DNA from: an uncultured Bacteroidales bacterium
Lineage (GTDB): Bacteria; Bacteroidota; Bacteroidia; Bacteroidales; F082
Direction: 5' to 3'
NCBI GenBank assembly: GCA_937896895.1
Contig: CALBNV010000100.1
Span: 1 to 64,000 of the forward strand
Length of the DNA: 64,000 nt
Shown here: piece after piece, positions 35,627 to 43,969 of the stretch
How the letters are laid out: the number at the start of each line of letters is the position of its first letter
Position numbering within the stretch: position 1 is the stretch's first letter
The notes under the pieces: generated by a model
Databases searched by the model: none
The model's input: only the letters and a program-made list of their open reading frames with translations
Told to the model about the DNA's origin: nothing
Program-made: the position numbers and the translations under genes

Positions 35627-37312
35627 ATGAATAAAATAACAAAGTTTATCACGGCTTTATTACTTTTCGCGGGTTTGAATTCTTTTGCCTGCACTAATTT
35701 CCTTGTCACAAAAGGAGCATCCGTTGACGGCTCCAATTTCATAACCTACGCCGCCGACTCGCACATCAGATATGGTGAGTTGTATTTCACTCCAGCCGCC
35801 GACTGGCCGGAGGGAAGCATGAGGACGATTTATGACCGTGGGACGGCAGAGCCGCGCGGACAGGTGCCGCAGCCGCCGCATACCTATCAAGTTGTTGGCT
35901 ATATCAATGAAAATCAAGTGGCAATGGGGGAGACGACTTTCGGCGGCCGTGAGGAACTCATTGACAAAAACGGACTCATCGACTACGGCAGCCTGATGTT
36001 CATGGCACTCGAACGCAGCACCTCGGCGCGTGAGGCGATAAAAATCATCGCCGACCTCGTCGAGACTTACGGCTACGCAAGCGACGGCGAGTCGTTCTCG
36101 ATCTCCGACAAAGACGAGGTCTGGTATATGGAAATCATCGGGAAAGGCGAGGAGAGAGGCTGCGTGTGGGTCGCAATCCGAATCCCCGACGGCTGCGTCT
36201 CGGGACACGCAAACGCCGCGAGAATACAGAATTTCCCGTTAAGAGACGGCAAGAAATCCATTACTGACAAAGACTGGAAACGGCTTTATAATCAAGATGT
36301 TGAGGTGATTTACAAACATGATGTCATCACTTTCGCACGCAAGAAAGGCTATTTCAACGGCAAGGATTCCGACTTCGATTTCAGTGCTGCGTACGCGCCG
36401 GTTGACTTCTCCGCCGCCCGCATCTGCGACCTCCGCGTCTGGGCGATGTTCAATGAAGTGTGTGATGATATGGGCCAATATTGGGATTATGCGACAGGAA
36501 AAGACCTCGAACACGGACGTATGCCGTTGTATATCAAGCCGAACCGTAAGATTTCCTTGAGCGACATGATGGGTTTCATGCGTAATTACTATCAGGGGAC
36601 TGAACTTGACAAATCGCAAGGTGTCGGTGCAGGCGCGTGCGGCTCGCCTTATCGGATGAACCCGCTTTATTGGGAATACGACGGCGAAAAATATTTCAAC
36701 GAGAGAAGCACTGTCGCCCTGCAAACAGGTTTCTCGTTCATCGCGCAGACAAGAAACTGGCTTCCGAATCAGATTGGCGGAATCATCTGGTTCGGCGTAG
36801 ATGACACAAACTCAACGGTTTACACGCCGTTCTATTGCTCCATCTCCGAAGTGCCGATTGAGTTCCGCCAAGGGAATGGCGACATGCTGACATATTCCGA
36901 CAATGCCGCTTTCTGGGTTTTCAACCGTCTCGCTCATTTCAAATATCTGTTCTACAACCGCGTGATTGGCGATATTCAAAAGGTGCAGAACGAGCTTGAA
37001 AATTCATATCAAAATCAAGTTAAAACCGTTGATAATCAAGCATTAGAGCTTCTGAAAAACAATAAGGCTGATGAAGCGGTCGCACTGCTGACTGACTTTT
37101 CGTCGAAAGCCAGCGCAAACACCGTGGCACGATGGAAAGAACTTGACAACTATCTGTTAGTCAAATATTTGGACAGCAATGTGAAACAAGAAGAGAACGG
37201 TGAGTTCAAACGTAATCCGTGGGGTTATCCTGTGCGTCCGCAGCAGCCCGGCTATCCGGATTCCTGGAAAAAAGCCGTGATTGAAGAAAGCGGGGAAAGA
37301 TTTAAGAGGTAA
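35627..37312 (+). CDS. C69-family dipeptidase (PepD-like), secreted
   Basis: Ntn-hydrolase peptidase of 561 residues. The signal peptide (FITALLLFAGLNSFA) is followed directly by Cys22 in ACTNFLVTKGASVDGS; in family C69 this Cys becomes the N-terminal nucleophile after processing. GGREELIDKNGLIDYGSLMFMALERS and SISDKDEVWYMEIIGKG are typical. Expected to cleave dipeptides in the periplasm. ATG at 35627 is used instead of the TTG at 35621. Three bp before rarA. Confidence 0.9.
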   Translation: MNKITKFITALLLFAGLNSFACTNFLVTKGASVDGSNFITYAADSHIRYGELYFTPAADWPEGSMRTIYDRGTAEPRGQVPQPPHTYQVVGYINENQVAMGETTFGGREELIDKNGLIDYGSLMFMALERSTSAREAIKIIADLVETYGYASDGESFSISDKDEVWYMEIIGKGEERGCVWVAIRIPDGCVSGHANAARIQNFPLRDGKKSITDKDWKRLYNQDVEVIYKHDVITFARKKGYFNGKDSDFDFSAAYAPVDFSAARICDLRVWAMFNEVCDDMGQYWDYATGKDLEHGRMPLYIKPNRKISLSDMMGFMRNYYQGTELDKSQGVGAGACGSPYRMNPLYWEYDGEKYFNERSTVALQTGFSFIAQTRNWLPNQIGGIIWFGVDDTNSTVYTPFYCSISEVPIEFRQGNGDMLTYSDNAAFWVFNRLAHFKYLFYNRVIGDIQKVQNELENSYQNQVKTVDNQALELLKNNKADEAVALLTDFSSKASANTVARWKELDNYLLVKYLDSNVKQEENGEFKRNPWGYPVRPQQPGYPDSWKKAVIEESGERFKR

Positions 37313-37315
37313 GCC

Positions 37316-38599
37316 ATGAAAAACTCAAAGCCATTGGCGGAGCGGCTCCGTCCGACATCGCTTGACCAATATATTGGCCAGAAGCATTTGATTGGCGAAA
37401 ATGCGGTGCTGCGCCGCGCCATCGAGAGCGGACACATCCCCTCGATGATCTTCTGGGGACCTCCGGGTGTCGGGAAAACAACGTTGGCGTACATCATCTC
37501 GAAGCAGGTGAAACGGCAGTTTTTCGTGCTTAGCGCGGTGAGCAGCGGCGTGAAAGACGTCCGCGAGATATATGACCGTGCGCGGATGGCACCTGAAGCA
37601 CCGATTCTTTTCATTGATGAAATACATCGTTTCTCGAAGGCGCAGCAGGACTCGCTGCTTGGCGCTGTAGAGAAAGGCCTCGTCACACTCATAGGCGCGA
37701 CGACGGAGAATCCGAGTTTCGAGGTGATTTCGCCTTTGCTCTCCCGCTGTCAGGTCTATATCCTGAAAAGTCTTGAAAAAGATGATCTTAAACAACTGAT
37801 TGTCAATGCTGTTGAGACATTGAAAGATGACTATAAAAAGGAGATTGTCATTGAGGAAGATGAAGCACTGATGCAGATTAGCGGCGGCGACGCACGTAAA
37901 CTTCTGAATGCCATCGATTTGGTTGTCAGTATGTTGGATGACGAGAACCAAGATTCTGATAAACTTGTTGTCACCAACGAAATGACGACGAAGTACATTC
38001 AGAGCAACTTGTTGAAATACGACAGGATGGGGGAGATGCACTATGACATCATCTCGGCCTTCATCAAGTCGATCCGCGGCAGCGACCCGAATGCGGCGGT
38101 TTACTATCTCGCAAGGATGATTGAGGCCGGCGAAGACCCGCTTTTCATTGCGCGGCGTATGCTGATACTTTCAGCTGAAGACATCGGAAACGCCAACCCG
38201 AACGCGCTTCTGCTCGCCAACGCATGCTTCGACGCCGTGAGCAAGATCGGTTTTCCGGAAAGCAGGATAATCCTCTCACAGACAGCGACTTATCTCGCTT
38301 CATCGGCCAAGAGCAACGCCGCTGTCATGGCGATAGACTCGGCTCAGGCTTTGGTGCACAAGACCGGAAACCTCAGCGTGCCGATGCATCTGCGCAACGC
38401 ACCGACGAAACTGATGAAAGACATCGGCTACAGCGACGGCTACAAATACGCACATGATTACCCCGGCAATTTCGTTGAGCAGGAGTTTCTGCCGGCGGAG
38501 ATTTCAGGCACACGGCTTTACTCGCCGCAGGAAAACCCGAAGGAGCTTGAGCTGCGCCGCTCGCTGAAGGCGAAATGGAAAGACAAATACGGGTATTGA
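37316..38599 (+). CDS. rarA: Replication-associated recombination protein A (RarA/MgsA)
   Basis: AAA+ ATPase acting at stalled replication forks, 427 residues. PLAERLRPTSLDQYIGQKHL at the start, Walker A GPPGVGKTT at about 48-56, Walker B LFIDEIHRFSKAQQD, sensor 1 GATTENPSFE, arginine finger region LLSRCQVY, and a C-terminal tetramerisation domain (RSIRGSDPNAAVYYLARMIEAGEDP). Full length. The 3' end abuts an IS30-like fragment on the other strand. Confidence 0.95.
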   Translation: MKNSKPLAERLRPTSLDQYIGQKHLIGENAVLRRAIESGHIPSMIFWGPPGVGKTTLAYIISKQVKRQFFVLSAVSSGVKDVREIYDRARMAPEAPILFIDEIHRFSKAQQDSLLGAVEKGLVTLIGATTENPSFEVISPLLSRCQVYILKSLEKDDLKQLIVNAVETLKDDYKKEIVIEEDEALMQISGGDARKLLNAIDLVVSMLDDENQDSDKLVVTNEMTTKYIQSNLLKYDRMGEMHYDIISAFIKSIRGSDPNAAVYYLARMIEAGEDPLFIARRMLILSAEDIGNANPNALLLANACFDAVSKIGFPESRIILSQTATYLASSAKSNAAVMAIDSAQALVHKTGNLSVPMHLRNAPTKLMKDIGYSDGYKYAHDYPGNFVEQEFLPAEISGTRLYSPQENPKELELRRSLKAKWKDKYGY

Positions 38600-38601
38600 T
38601 A

Positions 38602-38734
38602 CCTCAGTTCGCGGCTCACGACGGACTTGTCCTTGCCGATTGCCGCCGCTATCGTCTGTGAAAAATTTTGTGACAACATTGCAGAAATTGTGTTGATTTG
38701 CAATAATAATCAAGATTTGTCTATATGTCAACAA
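38602..38734 (-). pseudogene. Degenerate IS30-family transposase N-terminal fragment
   Basis: On the minus strand two frames together read like the HTH start of an IS30 transposase. LLTYRQ from the frame entering at 38734 corresponds to the usual LTxEQR. After a one-base shift near 38703, ISAMLSQNFSQTIAAAIGKDKSVVSREL follows in short blocks (AAAIGKDKSVVSREL is the HTH_38-type helix). Similarity ends about at the rarA stop codon. Only about 45 codons remain; no DDE domain and no terminal repeats were identified. A chance match is possible but the motif order fits well. Confidence 0.55.
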
Positions 38735-38737
38735 ATC
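38693..38737 (+). promoter_or_regulatory. Two adjacent inverted repeats upstream of the SPFH operon
   Basis: TTGATT-N9-AATCAA (38693-38713) is directly followed by GATTTGT-N10-ACAAATC (38714-38737). Both arms match perfectly. The second repeat ends 10 bp before the -7 box, so it covers the -33 region and could be an operator. It also lies inside the IS30-like fragment, so a mobile-element origin of the site is possible. Confidence 0.5.
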
Positions 38738-38746
38738 CTCTTCCCG

Positions 38747-38754
38747 TATTTTTG
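38747..38754 (+). promoter_or_regulatory. -7 promoter element (TATTTTTG) of the SPFH operon
   Basis: TATTTTTG, 26 bp before the SPFH gene ATG; the -33 box is replaced by the inverted repeat, which suggests activator-dependent or repressed transcription. Confidence 0.55.
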
Positions 38755-38779
38755 CGCTGCAATTTAATCTAAGGTTTTT

Positions 38780-40027
38780 ATGGGACTATTTAATTTTAAC
38801 AGGCCTCGCACAGACGGGCAGACCTTTGATGGTCAAGGCACTGAACGAACCGGGTTCATTGACAATGTCTTTGTCAATCTGGAGAAAGGTTGTCTGCTTC
38901 AACGTTATCCTTACGATAACTTAAGTACTTGCGCTAAAGTAACAGTACAAGAGGGACAACAAATGGTGTTTATGTCCGAAGGAATGTATTCAGACACCTT
39001 CCTTCCGGGTAGTCACACGCTAACCACCAATAATGTTCCTTTCCTCGAAAAGATTATGAACATTCCCTTTGGCGGGGGTTCTGCTTTTAAGACGACGCTT
39101 TTCTGCGTCAGCACCAAACGTCAGCGTTTTGCCGGCGATGATGCCGGTTGGGGCGTAGGCCTCACGATTCGTGATTATACTCTTTCGGATGAAGGTATCA
39201 CTATTAAGGTGGGTGCATACGGCAGTTACGAGTTCCGTATCACCAACGCCATTGCTTTCATTCGCGAATATAGCGGCACTGAGCACGAGATTTGGTTGGA
39301 CGATTTCGCTAACGAGTTCTCTTCGGCTGTCAGCCAACGTGTAACTCCGACCCTCAGTAAGTTCTTCAGCCAACGCAAAGTGAGCATCACCGATGTGAAC
39401 AACTACCTCGTCGAGGTGGCCGACTTCGCGAAGAACGAGATTAACGAGTATTTGGAAGACTATGGCATCGAACTCACGAAGTTTGATGTAGAAGGTATCA
39501 ATCCGATTGAGAGTGATCCCAATTATCAAAAGATTTTAGAGGCACAAACCGAAGCCGGTGCGATGGACTTGGAGAGCCGCGCTTTGGCCCGCAAGCGTCA
39601 GCGCGAGGGCTATAACTACCAACAGGAGCGTCAGTTCGACGTTATGCAGACGGCAGCCGGTAACGAAGGTGGTGCCGGTCAGATGATGGGTGCCGGCATG
39701 GGTGTCGGCATGGGCTTCGGAATGGGAGGCGTTTTTGGCGGCATGATGGGACAGATGGCACAGGGTGCTATGAACGCGCAACCGCAGATGACACCTCCTC
39801 CTATGCCACAAGCCGTACAAGTGTTTGTGTTTATCAATAACCAACAAGCAGGACCATTTGACATGAACGGACTGAGCCAATTGGTGGCACAAGGTCAACT
39901 CACTCCGGCAACGCTCGTTTGGAAAGCCGGCATGCCGCAATGGGCAGCTGCCTCCACTTTACCGGAACTCAATGGATTATTTGCAGCACCTACGCCTCCC
40001 GTCCCGCCGACACCACCTATTGTTTAA
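38780..40027 (+). CDS. SPFH (YdjI-type) protein with Gly/Met linker and GYF_2 domain
   Basis: 415 residues. Residues 1-290 resemble the YdjI-like SPFH group (virion-core-like): a start with GLFNFNRP, then MVFMSEGMYSDTFLPGSHTL, VGAYGSYEFRITNAIAFI and the helical IESDPNYQKILEAQTEAGAM. About 295-330 is a Gly/Met-rich flexible run (GAGMGVGMGFGMGG). About 345-405 is a GYF_2 domain (NNQQAGPFDMNGLSQL, WKAGMPQWAAAS), a Pro-peptide-binding module, ending in a Pro-rich tail that could be its own ligand. No membrane helix. YdjI in B. subtilis recruits PspA to the membrane together with YdjG and YdjH; a scaffold role is inferred here. First gene of a four-gene block. Confidence 0.82.
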   Translation: MGLFNFNRPRTDGQTFDGQGTERTGFIDNVFVNLEKGCLLQRYPYDNLSTCAKVTVQEGQQMVFMSEGMYSDTFLPGSHTLTTNNVPFLEKIMNIPFGGGSAFKTTLFCVSTKRQRFAGDDAGWGVGLTIRDYTLSDEGITIKVGAYGSYEFRITNAIAFIREYSGTEHEIWLDDFANEFSSAVSQRVTPTLSKFFSQRKVSITDVNNYLVEVADFAKNEINEYLEDYGIELTKFDVEGINPIESDPNYQKILEAQTEAGAMDLESRALARKRQREGYNYQQERQFDVMQTAAGNEGGAGQMMGAGMGVGMGFGMGGVFGGMMGQMAQGAMNAQPQMTPPPMPQAVQVFVFINNQQAGPFDMNGLSQLVAQGQLTPATLVWKAGMPQWAAASTLPELNGLFAAPTPPVPPTPPIV

Positions 40028-40045
40028 TTTTAAAACCATATTGTC

Positions 40046-40642
40046 ATGAAAAATCCGCTTTATACTATTCTGACACCTATTTTAGTTATAGCTGTCACCT
40101 TGCTTGGTTTTATCGTTTTAAGGCCCGAAGACCCACCGGTCATCTACTGGGTCACGGTGGCTTGGGGCGTTGCGTTAGAGATTTTATTCTTTATCTGGCT
40201 CAGATGGAATAAGTTAGACATTCAATGGGAAGAAGAGCAAACGACTGCTTTTCGTCTCTTTTCCGGCTCGTCAGCGGTCATATACATTGGAATTTCCGTT
40301 GCTTGGATAGTCGCTTTCTACTTCCTGCGTCCTAAGATGGGGAAAAATGCTGACGCCATCTATCTGTTTGTTCTTGCAGGTCTTACCGTCCTTTGGCTTG
40401 TCGTCGCAGCCATGACGGGTCGTCACGACGCCGCCTATAACAGTCAACAGAAGACGTTGGGGAGCAATACGTTTAACCAACGTGACTTCGTGGCAGAACT
40501 CAAGGAGCAAGCCGCAGAACATCAAACGCCCGAAACCAAACGCGCCTGGACGGCCCTTATCCGCGATGCAGAATCGGTTCCGCCTGCTCAGTTTGCAGCC
40601 AAAGTTGAGTCATTGCGTGCGCGTGCGCAAAAATTGTCATAA
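40046..40642 (+). CDS. Four-helix membrane protein of unknown function
   Basis: 198 residues. Four hydrophobic segments (about 5-27, 33-54, 72-95, 103-124) arranged as two hairpins, then a soluble, charged C-terminal tail of about 70 residues (AELKEQAAEHQTPETKRAW) likely in the cytoplasm. I recognise no family. It starts 18 bp after the SPFH gene and is followed after 52 bp by the next membrane protein, so it belongs to the same operon and probably to the same membrane complex. Confidence 0.75.
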   Translation: MKNPLYTILTPILVIAVTLLGFIVLRPEDPPVIYWVTVAWGVALEILFFIWLRWNKLDIQWEEEQTTAFRLFSGSSAVIYIGISVAWIVAFYFLRPKMGKNADAIYLFVLAGLTVLWLVVAAMTGRHDAAYNSQQKTLGSNTFNQRDFVAELKEQAAEHQTPETKRAWTALIRDAESVPPAQFAAKVESLRARAQKLS

Positions 40643-40694
40643 AGGAATAACAAATCATAAAATCACAAATCATAAATTTAAAATTTTTACAATC

Positions 40695-41963
40695 ATGTCA
40701 TTAAAAGATCGTATCAACAAGCGTCAGCAGACGCACGAAAAAGGTTACGTTTCCTTCACTGAAGAAGATTTGAACGAAGCCAAAATCAACAACCAAGCCA
40801 ACGAGGAAGCCTATTATTTTTTAGATGCGGCGATGACGACCAGCAGTCATTTGACGAAAGAAGACAAGAACGGCGATACCGTTCTCATTGATGATGTGTA
40901 TCCTTGCACCGAAGCGGAGTGCGATGAGATGGATGACCTTCTCAATAAAGCGGAGAAAGCCGTCAGGGACCGTAACGATTCCTTTTTCAAAGACCGTCTC
41001 GCAGAGTTGCGCGGCATCGTTGCCTGGTCACGCGAGAAACATTGGAATTTCCAATGGTCGCTTATCTTGGGTTGTGTCCTTTCGGTGTTGGGTATGATGT
41101 ACCTTCGTAATGATGCCAAAGACAGTGCCGCACGTCAAGAACGCGAATTGAAACAGGTTCAGAATTGGGTGAAACAAGACACCACCATTGCTTATGATGT
41201 CTGCCCCTCTGAATGGCATATAGAATCGCTGGAGTCTGCCAACAAACACAAAGCTGCCCGTTTAGCCAATACCAAGAATCATATTATATCTACTCAGTCA
41301 TCTATTGATGATTATCAGGCTCGTCTGGATACTTGCACAAACAAGGATCGTAAGAAATCGTATAAAGAGTCGATAAAGAAGAGCGAGAAGAGACTTAAAG
41401 GATATCAGGACCAATACGAAGAAATCAACGAGATGAAGTTCAAGGAATATCAAAAGATGGTCATCAAAGAGGAGAAATCGGATGCCAAACAAGCCAACAA
41501 ACATGCTGTTTGGATGTGGATTTTCTTGGTGTACGTCGTTCTCCTGATTCCTGCTTACATTTATTATAGCCACCAATATGGTTACTACATCACTCGTCAT
41601 CGCACCGAAATAAAGGTGTTGGGAGGTATCCAAAAGGTAGCCTTCGCTATCGCATCCTTCTTCTTAGGTGCCGGTTTGGCTATGTCTCTACTACCGGACA
41701 TCGAGGTAACCACACACTATTCCAATGGTACTACGACAAAACATACCGAAACGGATAGTGCTAACTATATCATTCTCGCCATGAAAGCCATCTTGATCTT
41801 CATCGGTCTGTTTATCTTCGCCATTACTTCAGTATTCATCATGTCTTATGTGACGATTTCCGCTATCAAGCGTACATACGACTGGTCCAAAGTGACGGCT
41901 GTGGCTACGGCTGCTACAAAAAAAGCGATTGACAAAGTGCAGGAAAAAAAAGAAAATAAATAA
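40695..41963 (+). CDS. Membrane protein with central coiled coil, unknown function
   Basis: 423 residues. Acidic, soluble N-terminus (1-115), hydrophobic segment at about 117-137, long charged coiled coil at about 175-260 (KSYKESIKKSEKRLKGYQDQ), then three more membrane segments near 273-291, 309-333 and 358-385. The coil lies between helices 1 and 2, presumably in the periplasm. The frame stays open back to 40482 inside the preceding gene, but ATG 40695 after an A/T-rich gap is the natural start. It shares one base with the next start (TAATG). Family not recognised. Confidence 0.75.
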   Translation: MSLKDRINKRQQTHEKGYVSFTEEDLNEAKINNQANEEAYYFLDAAMTTSSHLTKEDKNGDTVLIDDVYPCTEAECDEMDDLLNKAEKAVRDRNDSFFKDRLAELRGIVAWSREKHWNFQWSLILGCVLSVLGMMYLRNDAKDSAARQERELKQVQNWVKQDTTIAYDVCPSEWHIESLESANKHKAARLANTKNHIISTQSSIDDYQARLDTCTNKDRKKSYKESIKKSEKRLKGYQDQYEEINEMKFKEYQKMVIKEEKSDAKQANKHAVWMWIFLVYVVLLIPAYIYYSHQYGYYITRHRTEIKVLGGIQKVAFAIASFFLGAGLAMSLLPDIEVTTHYSNGTTTKHTETDSANYIILAMKAILIFIGLFIFAITSVFIMSYVTISAIKRTYDWSKVTAVATAATKKAIDKVQEKKENK

Positions 41964-43882
41964 TGGCGCAACTAACAATAAACCAATGCCAAAACTGCGG
42001 TAAGATTTTGGCGCCCGGTGTTACCGAATGCGGCAAATGCCACACCAAACATGCCATTCAGCCAACAGTGGTGTACCCTTTGCGGTTCACCGCTGCTCAG
42101 GCGGCTGACTATCGCGCCCAGTTCCAAGAGCAGGTGGCAGCGTGTCCCAAGGACTCCAATGCCCAATACGCCATGGGATTGACTTACCTCGGACTGAAGA
42201 ACTACGAGTTGTCAGACGAGTATCTGATCAAAGCCGTTCAACTCACGCCGTCCAATCCGGATGTGTATTACTACACGGCGTTGTCTCTCTTCCACCACCG
42301 TTCTGTCATGAACCTCAGCAAGGCGGAGATGAATCGTATCGAAGAATGTCTCAATACCGCCGTTCAGATACAACCTAAGCGTAAGTACCTTATCTTGCAG
42401 ATGATTCTTCGCCAAGGCATGTCCTCAATGGGTGTCAATGTAGATACGGACAAACTCTCTCCTGCGGAGTTGATGGATCAAGCACGTCAAACGGTACAAG
42501 AGGAAGACGAGATGGTTGAGATAGAGCAACACGTGCTCATCACCGACGAGAAGACACAAATCTTATTAGGTAAACTCACCAATCAACAAGAAGAAACGGA
42601 AGATTTCGATGGCTCACCCACCATCGATGAAGCATTGGCACATTATCAAAACTTTTGTTTCATGCCTCGTAGCGACGACTATCAGTACTCTAAATTTGCA
42701 ACCTTGGAGGATGAAAAAGTGCGTGCTGATTTCTTCAATCACATGTTCCTTCCCGAGACACCAAACTATTTGAGTAAACCCGGTTACCTGCAACCTTTAT
42801 GGAGAACCATCTGGAAAGGATTAATCGCGTTGGTGGCTTGGGTGATCATGACCATCGTTGTTGAGAATTTTAACCTGATCAACACGGAGGGCTCGCGCGT
42901 GGAAACGGTTCAAGAACGCATCGCAGACCTCAACACCAAGAAAATGACTGAACAGCAAATCAAAGACGCCAAAGCCAGGGCTCAGGCCGACTTTGACAAA
43001 GAAACGGAGTTGGATGCCCAAATGCGTAAGTTGTTCTATTTCTACAAAGACGAAGAGGATAAAGTTCATTATTGCTTACCTCCAAAGACAGAAGAAGAAC
43101 TGGCTGCTCTGCCACAGGATGCTATGTACTGTGGCATTCATAAAGGTTGGAAGGGCTGGTTGGGAGTAGGTTTATTCTTCTTGATGCCACTTATTTGGAT
43201 TATTGCTACTATCGCACGTTTCACCTCGCGTGCTAAAGAGCGTAGAAACATCTCGCGCACAAACGCCAACCTCAAAGCGCAATACGAAGAGAATGTAAAT
43301 CTACATTGGAACCGTCCTACGATTGCTGACTTCAAAGTCTTTTGCGCCCTCTTTGCCGGTCCTAATAACGTGTCCTGTATTGAAAAAGGCGACTTTGTTC
43401 GAGAGGCATTGCGTCAAGCACATATATCGGAAAAGGATGTCCAGAATGGTAACGGCAAGATTTTCTTCTCGTGCTATTTCACTGACACAGATGACAATGG
43501 CAATGATACAGATAATCCTGTGATAACACTGCGTGATGTGGTGGTGCGTGTTTGCGTGGCAATGCGCGACAGTGTTGTCTATATGCATGGTGTCTGGGAC
43601 ACGATGTCTGATCAGTTCCCAATCTTTGACCAAGAACGCCTGCTCTATAGCCAGATTGCCAACTTCCGCAATGTGGCTTCTTACAGCAAGCTGGAAGTGA
43701 TTTCTCCTGAAAACCGTATTTTGGCGACGATTGTTTACGCATTCGGTGATTATCCGTCTTTGTTCCAATATCAAGATTTGGAGCCAAAAGATGATGTCAC
43801 CTACAGCAAGACGCGCACATCTGACTTCAACGAGTTCTATAACTCGCTCATCAAGATGCACACGGCGTATGTGAAATCCTGA
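41963..43882 (+). CDS. Zinc-ribbon / TPR membrane protein
   Basis: 639 residues. An N-terminal zinc ribbon with C9, C12, C23 and C26 (CQNCGK and CGKCHTK) precedes TPR-like helices at about 50-150 (AQYAMGLTYLGLKNYELSDEY is the clearest repeat, read in two parts). Membrane segments lie near 281-302 and 398-420, with a charged helical loop between them that would be periplasmic. A soluble C-terminal domain of about 215 residues follows, with no motif I know. Zinc ribbon plus two membrane helices next to an SPFH gene recalls B. subtilis YdjG beside YdjI. Last gene of the block. Confidence 0.75.
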   Translation: MAQLTINQCQNCGKILAPGVTECGKCHTKHAIQPTVVYPLRFTAAQAADYRAQFQEQVAACPKDSNAQYAMGLTYLGLKNYELSDEYLIKAVQLTPSNPDVYYYTALSLFHHRSVMNLSKAEMNRIEECLNTAVQIQPKRKYLILQMILRQGMSSMGVNVDTDKLSPAELMDQARQTVQEEDEMVEIEQHVLITDEKTQILLGKLTNQQEETEDFDGSPTIDEALAHYQNFCFMPRSDDYQYSKFATLEDEKVRADFFNHMFLPETPNYLSKPGYLQPLWRTIWKGLIALVAWVIMTIVVENFNLINTEGSRVETVQERIADLNTKKMTEQQIKDAKARAQADFDKETELDAQMRKLFYFYKDEEDKVHYCLPPKTEEELAALPQDAMYCGIHKGWKGWLGVGLFFLMPLIWIIATIARFTSRAKERRNISRTNANLKAQYEENVNLHWNRPTIADFKVFCALFAGPNNVSCIEKGDFVREALRQAHISEKDVQNGNGKIFFSCYFTDTDDNGNDTDNPVITLRDVVVRVCVAMRDSVVYMHGVWDTMSDQFPIFDQERLLYSQIANFRNVASYSKLEVISPENRILATIVYAFGDYPSLFQYQDLEPKDDVTYSKTRTSDFNEFYNSLIKMHTAYVKS

Positions 43883-43945
43883 AATTGTCCCTGCCTGTCT
43901 GATAAAATATTGAAAAAAAACAGGCATAGTTAAATGAAATAGTTA

Positions 43946-43953
43946 TACTTTTG
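43946..43953 (+). promoter_or_regulatory. -7 promoter element (TACTTTTG) for the TPR-HTH gene
   Basis: TACTTTTG ends 16 bp before the ATG at 43970; leader about 10 nt. It separates the regulator gene from the SPFH block. Confidence 0.55.
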
Positions 43954-43969
43954 CACAAAAGACACCATC

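Noticed and set aside
34954..35742. 262-codon open frame on the minus strand opposite transketolase copy 2
   Set aside because: Complementary to a well-conserved gene; the translated sequence has no family pattern and is a shadow of codon bias.
38504..38734. Complete small gene on the minus strand over the rarA 3' end
   Set aside because: The only meaningful part is the IS30-like helix, which is split over two frames and continues into rarA antisense, so it is listed as a pseudogene fragment instead.
40643..40694. Imperfect direct repeat ACAAATCATAAA between two membrane-protein genes
   Set aside because: AT-rich and only two copies; likely chance.
43892..43926. Possible terminator after the zinc-ribbon/TPR gene (TGCCTGT / ACAGGCA)
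   Set aside because: Seven-bp stem with a 21-nt loop and no T-run on the 3' side; too weak to list as a feature.
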